A stretch of DNA of 64,000 nucleotides from Glycomyces sp. YM15 (GCF_016918015.1 NZ_JAERMK010000005.1:159917-223916); one strand, 5' to 3'. Numbered from the stretch's first letter, positions 16,846-24,912 are shown. Notes: generated by a model from the sequence alone, not told the origin. Made by a program: numbers and translations.

Positions 16846-17472
16846 TCACCGCTCGACGGCGATGGTGACGCCGAGGCCGATGAACACGGTCCCGGTCGCG
16901 GCGTCCATCCGCCGCCGCACGACCTCCCGCGCGCGGAGCCAGCGGCCGATCCTGCCCGCCAGCACCCCGACAGTCCCGTCGGCCAGGAACTCCAGGACGA
17001 TCAGGACGGCACCGAGGAAGGCGAACTGCATCCAGACCGGCCCCGCTGCGGGATCGATGAACTGCGGCAGGAACGCGGCCATGAACGTGAACGTCTGCGG
17101 ATTGGCCATCGAACACACCGCGCCGTTGAGGAAGGCTCGGCGTCCGGGCATCCCGCCCGCCACCGCATCGTCCTGCTGCCGCTTGCGGTTGCGGATGATC
17201 TGGACGCCGAGGTAGATGAGGTACGCGGCGCCCGCGACGCGCAGCACGGTGAACACCACCGGGAACGCCGTCAGCAGCACCGCCAGCCCGGCGGCGGCAG
17301 CGGCGATGTAGAGCGCGTCGCCGGTGATCACGCCGAGTGTGGCGAGGAGTCCGGCGCGGGCGCCGCCCTTCATGCCGCAGCCGAGGACGAACAGCATGTC
17401 GGGGCCGGGGGTGACCAGGGCGACGATCGTGGCGACGGTGAAGAGGGCGAGCAGGTGCGAGTCGACTGGCAT
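16846..17472 (-). CDS. LysE family translocator
   Basis: A 208-residue protein with about six membrane segments and the LysE/RhtB signature TPGPDMLFVLGCGMKGGARAG near the N-terminus; FLNGAVCSMANPQTFTFMAA is the conserved central segment (normally NPK). The family exports amino acids and related compounds such as homoserine lactones. It lies 39 bp from the EamA operon and 47 bp from the serine hydrolase, all on the minus strand. Confidence 0.88.
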   Translation of the reverse strand: MPVDSHLLALFTVATIVALVTPGPDMLFVLGCGMKGGARAGLLATLGVITGDALYIAAAAAGLAVLLTAFPVVFTVLRVAGAAYLIYLGVQIIRNRKRQQDDAVAGGMPGRRAFLNGAVCSMANPQTFTFMAAFLPQFIDPAAGPVWMQFAFLGAVLIVLEFLADGTVGVLAGRIGRWLRAREVVRRRMDAATGTVFIGLGVTIAVER

Positions 17473-17519
17473 CGGACGATCTTCTCATTCCGCGCCGGTC
17501 GATGCCTCCCCTGCGCTCA

Positions 17520-18995
17520 TCACCGCCCGCCGGGGCTGTCGCCCGCAGTGCGAGGCGCCCGCAGGCGCACCACGCCGAGCCACAGCCGAACCGTTGCGAG
17601 AACCAGCGCCGCGAACGCCACCGCGTACAGGCCCCATGCGAGGTCGGGTGCCATGAGCTGGAACAGGATTCGACTCGGCGCCATGCCCGGGACCGTGACG
17701 GCGGCGCCGTAGGCCACGGCCGCTCCGGCGACCGCCCAGCCGGCCATCGCCGCCCACACTCGCCAACGGCGGCCTGCGGCAGTGACCCCGCTGCGGAGCC
17801 GCCGGAACGTGCGGACCACGAGAACGACGCCGATCAGCAGCAGCGCGGCGATCGCGGCGAGAGCGGCCGGGTAGAGCCAATCGGTCTCGAGCTTGTATCC
17901 GTCACCTCCGGCCGCGACGCGCGCCGCCCCCAATGCAGTGCCGACCAGCGCGCCGTCCTGAAAATGGCCGTAGGCGTTCTGGGCGATGACCACGGCGCGG
18001 CCGTGCTCGGGCAGGAGGATGACGGCCGCGAAGTACCCGGGCGCACCGCCGGTGTGCCAGACGGTGGAGGTGCCGAGGTCGGCGTTGCGGTCGTCGATTT
18101 TCCAGCCCAGGCCGTAGTCGATGCGCTCGTTCATCGCGACGGCCGGAGTCTGCATGAGCGCCACCGAGTCCGGCGAGACCGCGCCCTCGCCTCCCGGGAG
18201 GCTGGCGGCGGCGAACGCCGCGAGGTCGGCGGCGCTGCCGCCGAGGTACCCGTAGCTGGGGCCGGTCGGGTCGAACGGCGCGTCGATGGCCACTGGCTGA
18301 CCGAATGCGAAGGTGTGCCCGTGGGGCACGGATGCGGCGGCATCGGCGGCGGCGACGGCCGTGTCCATCCCGAGAGGGTCGAGGACGGCCGCTCGCAGGT
18401 AGTCCTCGTACGGCATGCCGGAGACGGTCTGGACGAGCGCGCCGAGCACGAGGTAGTTGGCGCTGGCGTACTCGAACTCGGTGCCGGGCTCGGCGAACGT
18501 CTCGGCGTCGGCCAGGTCGGCGAGGGCGTCCGCGTAGGGGTCGGGGCCGGGATCGAAGCGGTCGGTGATGCCGGTGCCTTCGGGGATGCCGCTGGTCTGC
18601 TCGAGGAGGTGGCGCACGGTGATCCGCTCGGCGCGGGTGGGGTCGGCGAGGGTGAAGTCCGGCAGGTAGGTGCGTACGGGTTCGTCGAGGCCGACGCGGC
18701 CGTCTTCGACGAGTGTCATGACGGCGGTGGCGGTCACGGGTTTGGCGACCGAGCCCCACAGGAACGGGGTCGAGTCGGTGACGGGCTCGCCGTCGCCGGT
18801 TTCGCCCCAGGCCGCGTGATGCTCGATGCCTTCGGCGGTGACGACGGCCCAGGCCGCGCCGGGGACGTTCGTTTGCTCTAGGCGCGTTTCGATGTAGGCG
18901 TCGATGTCGGCGATGTCAGTGGCGGGGGTTTGCGGTGGGGGGAGGGGGCCGGTTGCGAGCGCAAGCACTAGGGCGGCGAATGCGTTGGCGTGCAT
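17520..18995 (-). CDS. Secreted/membrane serine hydrolase, beta-lactamase class C type
   Basis: A 491-residue protein. A signal peptide (residues 1-20) precedes a penicillin-binding/AmpC-like domain with SVAK (Ser82, Lys85), YAS at 176-178 in place of the usual YSN, and HTGG near residue 330. About three to four membrane segments follow (about 390-480), so the catalytic domain is anchored outside the cell. Family roles include D-alanyl peptidase, esterase and beta-lactamase. I start at ATG 18995, which has AAGGAAA upstream and begins the signal peptide. Divergent from the TetR gene with two operator-like sites between. Confidence 0.87.
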   Translation of the reverse strand: MHANAFAALVLALATGPLPPPQTPATDIADIDAYIETRLEQTNVPGAAWAVVTAEGIEHHAAWGETGDGEPVTDSTPFLWGSVAKPVTATAVMTLVEDGRVGLDEPVRTYLPDFTLADPTRAERITVRHLLEQTSGIPEGTGITDRFDPGPDPYADALADLADAETFAEPGTEFEYASANYLVLGALVQTVSGMPYEDYLRAAVLDPLGMDTAVAAADAAASVPHGHTFAFGQPVAIDAPFDPTGPSYGYLGGSAADLAAFAAASLPGGEGAVSPDSVALMQTPAVAMNERIDYGLGWKIDDRNADLGTSTVWHTGGAPGYFAAVILLPEHGRAVVIAQNAYGHFQDGALVGTALGAARVAAGGDGYKLETDWLYPAALAAIAALLLIGVVLVVRTFRRLRSGVTAAGRRWRVWAAMAGWAVAGAAVAYGAAVTVPGMAPSRILFQLMAPDLAWGLYAVAFAALVLATVRLWLGVVRLRAPRTAGDSPGGR

Positions 18996-19040
18996 GGGTT
19001 TCCTTGCGGGTGGCCGCGGGGTGTCGCGGAGGGTCGGAAT

Positions 19041-19087
19041 AACCATACGAGCATATGGCTTCCTCAAAACCATACACCGGTATGGTT
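19041..19087. promoter_or_regulatory. Two TetR operator-like palindromes
   Basis: A perfect site AACCATAC-ACCG-GTATGGTT occupies 19068-19087, and a degenerate copy AACCATAC-GAGC-ATATGGCT occupies 19041-19060, 27 bp apart. Both lie between the divergent serine hydrolase (18995) and tetR-type gene (19093), where the repressor would control both. Confidence 0.7.
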
Positions 19088-19092
19088 AAACG

Positions 19093-19737
19093 GTGCCGAG
19101 GACCGCCGACCACGAACTTCGCCGCAGCCAGATGGCTGCTGCGACGCACAAGCTCATCGCCCACGCCGGGCTCGACGCCGCCACGATGGCCGCCGTCGCG
19201 CGGGAGGCGGGGTTCTCGGTGGGGTTGGTGCAGCACTACTTCGCTTCGAAGGACGAACTGCTGCTGTTCGCCTACAAGCAGATGACCGAGCACCAGCTGA
19301 CGCGGGTGGCGCGCAAGGTGGCCGAGGGCGAGGCAGCGCGGCAACCGATCCGGGCGATTCTGCTGGACTGCATGCCGGAGCTCTGGCCGCTTGATGAAGC
19401 GCGGCGCGGTGAGTATCGGGTGGCGAAGGCCTTCCACGCCAGAGCGCTTGACGTGCCGACCGTGGCCGAGGTGGCCCGCGAGACTGCCACCGTAGTGCGC
19501 GGTCAGATCGCCCGCGCGGTCGAGAACGGCAAGGAGTGCGGGGAAGTTGAGGTGCAGACCGACGCGGAACGTGCGGCGCTCGAACTGTCGGCGCTGATCG
19601 CGGGCCTAGCCGACGAACTCTACAGCGAACCCGTCGGCGGTCAGGGGGCTCGGGCGCTAATCAAGGCCGCGGAGGCGATCCTCGAAGACCGACTCGGTTC
19701 GTACTTTCCAGGGGAGTGCCACCACCACGACCGGTAA
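19093..19737 (+). CDS. TetR/AcrR family repressor
   Basis: A 214-residue TetR regulator. The HTH is ATMAAVAREAGFSVGLVQHYFASKDELL; the rest is a helical ligand domain with a C-terminal BetI-like segment. It starts with GTG 19093 only 6 bp after the perfect palindrome, so transcripts are probably leaderless and self-repressed. It probably represses the divergent membrane-anchored serine hydrolase. The ligand is unknown. Confidence 0.9.
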   Translation: MPRTADHELRRSQMAAATHKLIAHAGLDAATMAAVAREAGFSVGLVQHYFASKDELLLFAYKQMTEHQLTRVARKVAEGEAARQPIRAILLDCMPELWPLDEARRGEYRVAKAFHARALDVPTVAEVARETATVVRGQIARAVENGKECGEVEVQTDAERAALELSALIAGLADELYSEPVGGQGARALIKAAEAILEDRLGSYFPGECHHHDR

Positions 19738-19826
19738 CCGCAGGGCCCCAACGCGACGAATTCCGCGTGACGCTCGAGCGGAAGCGGGCTGCATGGATCA
19801 AAGGCAGCCCCGGCTTGCCAGAGCCG

Positions 19827-20372
19827 TTACACGGTCAGTTGTTCCATGGACCAGAGGTCGGGGTAGTGGGTGACGAGGCCTTCGCGGTCGATGGCCAGGT
19901 CGGCGCGGAATGTCCCGGACTCGTAGCGGTATCCGGTGTCGAGGCGGGTGTAACGCTGGGCTGCGGGCCCGATGGTCAGCTCGGGCTCTGGCTGGATGTA
20001 GACGACGTGCAGGTCTGCGGCGGCCCCGGGGCCGAGGCCCAGGCGGCGGATGGGAAGGGTGTTGGTGAACGGCGTCAAGGCGATGTCGACATCAATGCAC
20101 CCGGTCAGGTCGGAGCGCTCGCGGCCGTTGACGAGCCAGTGGCCGTGCTCGTCGCGGGTGAGGGTCGTGCGGCCGAGGCCGTGGCGTTCGAGGGTGACCG
20201 ATCGGGTGCGCCAGGCCTGGTCGCATTCGATCCGATAGGCCAGCCGGATCACCTCGCCCTCGGGCGCGGCGAGGATGAGGCCGTCGGCGACTATGCCGTC
20301 GTCGCTGACGCGCAGGTCGAGGTGCTCGCAGCCGGGCCATTCCCGGGCGGTCCACATGATCTGGCGCCTCAT
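19827..20372 (-). CDS. Putative glycolipid-binding domain protein
   Basis: A 181-residue protein matching the putative glycolipid-binding (DUF1089) family: it opens MWTAREWPGCEHLDLRVSDD and has the family's VTLERHGLGR and GCIDVDIALTPFTNTLPIRR segments. Those proteins form a beta-rich fold and lack catalytic motifs. The ATG at 20372 overlaps the upstream stop as ATGA, so it is coupled to the 92-residue gene; ATG 20357 is an alternative start. Function in the cell is unknown. Confidence 0.75.
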   Translation of the reverse strand: MRRQIMWTAREWPGCEHLDLRVSDDGIVADGLILAAPEGEVIRLAYRIECDQAWRTRSVTLERHGLGRTTLTRDEHGHWLVNGRERSDLTGCIDVDIALTPFTNTLPIRRLGLGPGAAADLHVVYIQPEPELTIGPAAQRYTRLDTGYRYESGTFRADLAIDREGLVTHYPDLWSMEQLTV

Positions 20373-20647
20373 GAGGCCTCCGGCCTGCGGCGGGCGCGCA
20401 TGTCCTGTTCGAGGCGCCAGTTGCCGTCGGCGTCTTGGATGCGGCCTTGCCGGTGGAAGGATTCGGGTGTGATGTCGGTGTAGTAGCGCCGCAGCGAGGT
20501 GCCGATGCTCCGCGCCCCGGTGCGGTCCTCGACCGCTCGCGGATAGGTCAGGACGTCTTGGACCAGGCCCGGTCCGAGTCCGGGGTGAGATCCGGTGGCT
20601 AGCAATGCCGCGAGCGGCGACGAACCCTCATGATAACCGCCTATCAT
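20369..20647 (-). CDS. Small protein of unknown function
   Basis: A 92-residue protein that I do not recognise. It is polar and has no membrane segment; the middle reads LGPGLVQDVLTYPRAVEDRT and SLRRYYTDITPESFHRQGR, and the end is Arg-rich. Its stop overlaps the start of the glycolipid-binding-domain gene, implying co-expression. The proposed ATG at 20647 lies within the duplicated operator-like element, so the true start may be downstream. Confidence 0.5.
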   Translation of the reverse strand: MIGGYHEGSSPLAALLATGSHPGLGPGLVQDVLTYPRAVEDRTGARSIGTSLRRYYTDITPESFHRQGRIQDADGNWRLEQDMRARRRPEAS

Positions 20648-20709
20648 GATGGCAGGTTAACACGAACATCTGCCGATGTATACCGGTATCATGATTGAGT
20701 GGTTAACAC
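20642..20709. promoter_or_regulatory. Duplicated composite operator-like element
   Basis: TATCATGAT followed by GGTTAACAC occurs twice: 20642-20650 with 20655-20663, and 20687-20695 with 20701-20709, giving a 45-46 bp repeat. ATCATGAT and GTTAAC are themselves palindromes, and ATACCGGTAT at about 20680-20689 is another. The element spans both divergent start codons, so a regulator bound here would block both genes; the CGNR protein is the obvious candidate. Confidence 0.6.
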
Positions 20710-21217
20710 TTCAGGCGGTCAGGAAGCGCCGGGCGCCCTCGAATCGGTGCGGGCACTGCTCAACACCTGGCTGATCCCCAACGACACACGCCTTGCCGAG
20801 GACCGCTTCGACGCCTACGCCGGCCAGGCCCGTCTGCCCAGCACGCGGCGGCAGGAGCTCCGAGCGCTGCGCGACGACCTCCGCCAGGCCGTGGAGGGAA
20901 CCGCCGACACCGCCGCGATCGTCAACGACTGGGTCGAACGCCTCGAGATCCGCCCCCGGGTCGTCGGCGGCACCATCACGTTCTCCGATCAAGGGAGCCT
21001 CGCCGCCGGTCACGTCGCGGCCGTACTGGAGGCGATCGCAGCCGGCCGCTGGCACCGGCTCAAGGCGTGCCCCGACTGCCGCTGGATCTTCTACGACCAC
21101 AGTCGCAATGCCAGCAAGCGCTGGTGCCTGATGACCGCTGGCGGACCCGACGGACGCTCCTGCGGCGGCATCGCCAAAGTCCGCGCCCACCGCGAACGCC
21201 ACCGCGCCACAAGGTAA
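20699..21217 (+). CDS. CGNR zinc-finger regulator (ABATE domain)
   Basis: A 172-residue regulator with an N-terminal ABATE domain (ALESVRALLNTWLIPNDTR) and a C-terminal CGNR-type finger: CPDCRWIFYDHSRN, WCLMTAGGPDG, RSCGGIAKVRAHRER. The usual CGNR tetrapeptide is CGGI here, a variant. It starts with GTG 20699 inside a repeated operator-like element and is divergent from the 92-residue/glycolipid-binding gene pair, which it probably controls. Confidence 0.83.
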   Translation: MVNTSGGQEAPGALESVRALLNTWLIPNDTRLAEDRFDAYAGQARLPSTRRQELRALRDDLRQAVEGTADTAAIVNDWVERLEIRPRVVGGTITFSDQGSLAAGHVAAVLEAIAAGRWHRLKACPDCRWIFYDHSRNASKRWCLMTAGGPDGRSCGGIAKVRAHRERHRATR

Positions 21218-21339
21218 CCGCCGCCCGATCATCCCCCGGCGACACCGCGCCACAACACGACCAGAAGCCGCTCGCCGACGTGTCGACTCAAGATGCAAGA
21301 AGCTCATTGCGCGCGTCTCGCTCGCGGGAAACGCCGAGC

Positions 21340-22641
21340 TCATCCGGGACCCGGCGACCCCTCCCCGTCCGGTCCGGGCAAGGCGAAACCGGTGGTGGAG
21401 GTGCGGCTGACAAGGGCGACTGCGTCGAACGCCTCGAAGGCCGGATCATCGAGGAAGTAGTCGGACATCCGAGTTGTCTTGAACGACTTGGCATCATCGA
21501 CCTCGGAAGCGGCGGCCCGCAGATCGGCCAGCGTCCATGGAACCTCGGTCGGGAACGCCGCCTCGATGCTGTCGGCGGCGGGCTCCGGCAGCGGAGCGTC
21601 GATGAAGGCGATGTCCTCCGGGTCGTCAGGGTTCGGCCCGACAATGGCGGTGCGGCCGCCATGGTGGGTGATCGCGATGGCGCGGTAGTCGTCGCCCAGC
21701 GCCTCCGCCAGGTGGTATCCGGCCGTCAACAGCGGCGCGGCGTTTTCTTGGACGTCAAGGGTCTTCTTGATGTGCCAGTTGTGTGCGGCCAGCACGATCC
21801 GGGTTCCGGACGGACTGGTGTCTAGGATCCGCTGGACCGATCGGGCAATATAGGCGTCGCGGAAGGTCGAGGCCGACTCGAAACCGTCAGTGAGGTTACT
21901 GCGGTGCAACTGGTCGAGCATCCACGCGCCGCGCAGGTGGTGCAGTGCCTCCTCGTGGCGGTCGCCTTGGCCGTTCCCGCGATGGAATGAGGCTGACCGC
22001 TCCATACGTGCCAACAGCCGCGACAGCGCAATGGTGAGCGCATCCCGCTGCGCCGCATCGAGAACGGCGTATCCGGACATCGACTTGATCATGGAGGGGT
22101 TGTCGAAGCGACGGGCGGGCTCGGCGGCCTCAGCCAACATCGGCAATGCCCCTGGATCAACCTTACGGAGATACGGCTCGATCGCAGCGAGCACGGGCAG
22201 CGGTGACCCGGCCGAGCCGGGCAGGTCGGCGCCCACGCATCGCAGTTGTACATCAGTGGCGTTGCGCTCCCTGATCCATTCCAGTGCCTCATGCAGTTCG
22301 GCGCAGTCGCCCAGATTCGCCGCGATGCCGGCTGCGGCGACATCTTCGACTGTTCCCGGGCCGCCCTGTGTCCACGAGTCGAACAGGTGGCCTTGCGTGA
22401 ACGGCGCCTCGAGCATGTAGACGCTGAAGCCGCACCGCTCGGCCAGGAAACGCATCATGCGGTGCCTGACCTGGTAGAACTCCCGGACATGATGCGAGCT
22501 TTCACCCAGCGCCACGACCCGGGCCCCTCCCACGATCTCGCGTAGAAGTTCGAGCTCGTCTAGGTCCTCGTTCAGGCCGAAAGACTCCATCGCACTGCCG
22601 TGCTGACGTACCCACTCGGCGAACCTGGTCCGATTGTCCAC
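21340..22641 (-). CDS. Erythromycin esterase family protein
   Basis: A 433-residue member of the erythromycin-esterase (Ere/succinoglycan-biosynthesis) family, within the usual range. The metal-independent esterase motifs are visible: VVALGESSHHVREFY (Glu47, His50/51), YMLEAPFTQGHL and a C-terminal LAAHNWHIKK (His). EreA/EreB open macrolide lactones, but many environmental members have other or unknown substrates, so resistance is only a possibility. It stands alone; 122 bp separate it from the convergent CGNR gene. Confidence 0.85.
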   Translation of the reverse strand: MDNRTRFAEWVRQHGSAMESFGLNEDLDELELLREIVGGARVVALGESSHHVREFYQVRHRMMRFLAERCGFSVYMLEAPFTQGHLFDSWTQGGPGTVEDVAAAGIAANLGDCAELHEALEWIRERNATDVQLRCVGADLPGSAGSPLPVLAAIEPYLRKVDPGALPMLAEAAEPARRFDNPSMIKSMSGYAVLDAAQRDALTIALSRLLARMERSASFHRGNGQGDRHEEALHHLRGAWMLDQLHRSNLTDGFESASTFRDAYIARSVQRILDTSPSGTRIVLAAHNWHIKKTLDVQENAAPLLTAGYHLAEALGDDYRAIAITHHGGRTAIVGPNPDDPEDIAFIDAPLPEPAADSIEAAFPTEVPWTLADLRAAASEVDDAKSFKTTRMSDYFLDDPAFEAFDAVALVSRTSTTGFALPGPDGEGSPGPG

Positions 22642-22843
22642 TGCGGTCAGTTCTCTCCGATCCGACGGCTCCCAGCATCTCCCAGTGGAAGGTCCGAATC
22701 ATCCACCCAGCGAAGGCTCCCGGACGTAAACCCGCAGGAGTAGCTTCACTCCGGACCTCTCTGCAGCGCAAGCAAACGCCCCCGACTCCGGGACGGGAGT
22801 CGGGGGCGACGCGTTTGCGGCAGCTTCGCGGAGACCGGGCCGA
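22642..22843. other. Intergenic region holding a terminator
   Basis: No coding potential is visible apart from the hairpin listed at 22777-22808. It contains the upstream region of the erythromycin-esterase homologue. Confidence 0.4.
22777..22808 (-). terminator. Perfect 13-bp hairpin terminator
   Basis: CGCCCCCGACTCC pairs exactly with GGAGTCGGGGGCG around loop GGGACG; GCAAA and TTTGC extend the stem beyond a bulge. It lies 36 bp downstream of the DUF397 stop. Confidence 0.8.
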
Positions 22844-23095
22844 TCAGGCGCGGTCGGCGACACGCAGGAGGCCGGTGAAGTCCGAGGAACTCAGGTCGAA
22901 GACCGGGGAGTCATGTCCAAGTTTCGAGTCCCGAACCTGGAAGCCGGAGTCCGTATTCCTAGCCTCGACGCAATCAGCCTGGGCAGAGTTGTTGCTCCGG
23001 GAGCTCTTCCGCCAGGTCTGGCGGCACTCCACACAGTCAGCCTGAGCGGAATTGGCGCTCCGGGAGCTCTTCCGCCAGCTGGTGAACTCAGCCAT
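22844..23095 (-). CDS. DUF397 protein with internal tandem duplication
   Basis: An 83-residue DUF397 protein. The usual single N-terminal motif WRKSSxSxxxxDCVE occurs twice in tandem: WRKSSRSANSAQADCVE, a CRQT spacer, then WRKSSRSNNSAQADCVE, followed by the normal RDSKLGHDSPVFDLSSSDF end. DUF397 proteins are small partners of the adjacent XRE-DUF5753 regulators, a WhiJ-like arrangement. ATG 23095 overlaps the XRE stop by 8 bp, indicating coupled translation. Confidence 0.85.
   Translation of the reverse strand: MAEFTSWRKSSRSANSAQADCVECRQTWRKSSRSNNSAQADCVEARNTDSGFQVRDSKLGHDSPVFDLSSSDFTGLLRVADRA
22964..23077. repeat. 51-bp tandem repeat inside DUF397 gene
   Basis: Two 51-bp units (22964-23014 and 23027-23077) separated by 12 bp have a 63-bp period and encode the repeated 17-residue motif. 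The half encoding WRKSSRS is identical between copies, while the rest differs mainly at synonymous sites, so the duplication is not brand-new. Confidence 0.85.
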
Positions 23096-23906
23096 CGAGG
23101 AACCTTCCGATTCGGCTCGCGCCATCCAACATGACGCTCGAAAACCGATCATACAAGGCGATCTTCTCCGGCTCGACGATGTGACGGCTCTGGTCGATCG
23201 TCTCGACGAAGACGAAGTCCGGCCCAGCCCCGGGCCGCTCGTCAGGGCGGAAAATATCGAAAGCATGGATCGCCAGGTATGGCCGCTCAACCACATAGAC
23301 GTCGCAATTCGACAAGCTGTCGATCTCAAGCAGCCGGTTGAGCTGTGCCTGCCTCTCGGACCCCGTGAGGCATTTCGAGCCCATCACCTCATCAACAGGC
23401 AGGAGGAACCTTGTTCGCGGCAGATCGCTCCTCCGGAAGAAGTCAATCTGCCGACGTTCCTTTCGCAACCAGTGCTTGATCTTGGTCGCAGGCCCTTCGA
23501 ACGGATCAGCCAGCTCCTTCATGTGGTAACTCTCCGTCTGGCACAGCCCCGGGAGCTGGAGCGGGTCCCACTTAATGATCTCGCCGTATCGCCGCTCGGC
23601 GCTCTCGACGATGAACAGGTTGCGCTTGTCCAGATCCGAGATGAGGTCCGGCCCTTCGTTGAGCTGTTCGATGACATGCTCCAGGAAGGCGCCGCGCGCT
23701 GGCTCTACTTGGAGGATGCGGCAGATGAGCGCGACATTGGCTTTGTCAGGGAGCCGGTCGCCGATCTCCCATCCTCGGATCGTGTTGGCGTGCTTGCCGA
23801 TCGCCCCGCCGAGCCTGGTTCGGGACCAGCCTCGCTCCTCTCGGATCGAGATCAGCTCGGCCGTTACGAACGCCTCGATGAGGTCCGAGTAACGAAGAGA
23901 CCCCAT
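23088..23906 (-). CDS. XRE family regulator with DUF5753 domain
   Basis: A 272-residue helix-turn-helix regulator: HTH around RTRLGGAIGKHANTIRGWEIG (residues about 28-48), followed by the DUF5753 effector-like domain containing PLQLPGLCQTESYHMKEL and FLLPVDEVMGS. Such genes are almost always paired with DUF397, as here. Start ATG 23906 follows GGGGAG. The 360-bp upstream region is AT-richer with strong inverted repeats. The pair controls development or antibiotic genes in streptomycetes; its target here is unknown, but the two small divergent genes at 24269 are candidates. Confidence 0.9.
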   Translation of the reverse strand: MGSLRYSDLIEAFVTAELISIREERGWSRTRLGGAIGKHANTIRGWEIGDRLPDKANVALICRILQVEPARGAFLEHVIEQLNEGPDLISDLDKRNLFIVESAERRYGEIIKWDPLQLPGLCQTESYHMKELADPFEGPATKIKHWLRKERRQIDFFRRSDLPRTRFLLPVDEVMGSKCLTGSERQAQLNRLLEIDSLSNCDVYVVERPYLAIHAFDIFRPDERPGAGPDFVFVETIDQSRHIVEPEKIALYDRFSSVMLDGASRIGRFLDG

Positions 23907-24008
23907 AGCGATGCTCCCCTGCGCTGGGTCGATGACTGGTGGTAATCGATGATCCCATGTTGCGGCGCAGAGAAAACCGCCGACACGGCAACCAATTTTC
24001 TTGCACAA

Positions 24009-24053
24009 CAACGTCGCACAATACTTTCGTTCAAATATTGTGCATCGACGTTG
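24009..24053. promoter_or_regulatory. AT-rich inverted repeat in divergent promoter region
   Basis: CAACGTCGCACAATA (24009-24023) is mirrored by TATTGTGCATCGACGTTG (24036-24053) with only a 3-nt insertion; CGTTCAA (about 24028-24034) and TTGAACG further on form another pair. The 23907-24268 gap holds no gene and is the least GC-rich stretch nearby, so it is a good candidate binding region for the XRE regulator. Confidence 0.5.
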
Positions 24054-24268
24054 CGACACCATCGTTGAACGACGACATTTAAAGGGCCGCAGACCTATTG
24101 AACCGCTGGAACATCGCCTATGTTGGATTCATCGCGGGTCACCTCCCGGCTCGCGAGCGGTGGGAATGCCGGGGAGTCGCTGCCTCGCAATGCACTTGCC
24201 GAGCTCTTCGTGGGCTCCTAGGCACTCCTGCTGTCGGCTATTTGACACTCTCTTCATTGGAGGTCGCG

Positions 24269-24613
24269 ATGTACAACCGAGCCGCGAAGCCGAAGCCCGA
24301 CAATCACCAATCCGTCTCGGACCCGCTGCAGCGGGGCCGGTTCAGCGACGGCCGCCGCATCTTCGTCGTCCGCGCCTCCAGCGCTACCGACCCCGACTCA
24401 TTCCAAGTGCACACCAAGGGAAATCAGTCCGACGTGATCCTGGTCGTCTCCGGCCTCAGCACTGGGAACCTCCACGCCACCTGGAGCGAACAGTGGCGCA
24501 CCTCCACTCCCGAGTGGCGCGAGTGGGCGCGCAACAATGCCTTCAAGGCCTTCCACACCGTCGCCGCTGCCACCCCTTCCGCCCTCGGGAAGATCCGGTT
24601 CTGCCGTGGCTGA
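24269..24613 (+). CDS. Small orphan protein beside XRE/DUF397
   Basis: A 114-residue protein that I do not recognise. No signal or membrane segment; the core has alternating beta-like segments (RRIFVVRASS, SDVILVVSGLS) and an amphipathic end WREWARNNAFKAFHTVAAAT. ATG 24269 follows GGAGG at ideal spacing. The next gene's GTG overlaps its stop by 8 bp, so the two are made together. Divergent from the XRE/DUF397 pair across a long promoter region. Confidence 0.7.
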   Translation: MYNRAAKPKPDNHQSVSDPLQRGRFSDGRRIFVVRASSATDPDSFQVHTKGNQSDVILVVSGLSTGNLHATWSEQWRTSTPEWREWARNNAFKAFHTVAAATPSALGKIRFCRG

Positions 24614-24902
24614 CACGACCTTCGACGACCCGCCCGAACCCGAGGGCGAACACTGCCTCGGCAAGTTCCGACGCCACCCGGTGGAGTTCTCCGTCATCTT
24701 CGAGTCGACGCCACCGGGCACGTCCGACGTCTACCGGGTCGACTGCGACGACGGCGTTGGGCCCCACGAAGTCTGCCACTTCGGCGACGCCCCCGAGGAG
24801 CCCGTGATCTGGCGCGGCGCGTGGCAGAGCGACCAGTGGTGCCCGTGGATTCTCAAAAATGCCCGCGAGTTGGTCAACCAACCCAGCCGCTTCGACTTCT
24901 AG
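24606..24902 (+). CDS. Small acidic orphan protein, coupled to upstream gene
   Basis: A 98-residue acidic protein (starts VADTTFDDPPEPEGEHCLG) with several Cys and Trp residues: VDCDDGVGPHEVCHFGD and SDQWCPWILKNARELV. I do not recognise the family. Translation probably begins at GTG 24606, overlapping the previous stop by 8 bp. An acidic partner coupled to a basic-ended partner would fit a two-protein complex, but no known toxin-antitoxin family is recognisable. A strong terminator follows. Confidence 0.68.
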   Translation: MADTTFDDPPEPEGEHCLGKFRRHPVEFSVIFESTPPGTSDVYRVDCDDGVGPHEVCHFGDAPEEPVIWRGAWQSDQWCPWILKNARELVNQPSRFDF

Positions 24903-24912
24903 ACTTGCCTCC

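Noticed and set aside
21340..22641. Macrolide resistance gene
   Set aside because: The family is clear, but most environmental Ere homologues have unknown substrates and no macrolide genes are nearby, so resistance is not claimed.
24269..24902. Toxin-antitoxin pair
   Set aside because: The overlap and sizes fit, but no known toxin or antitoxin motif is visible; kept as an orphan pair only.
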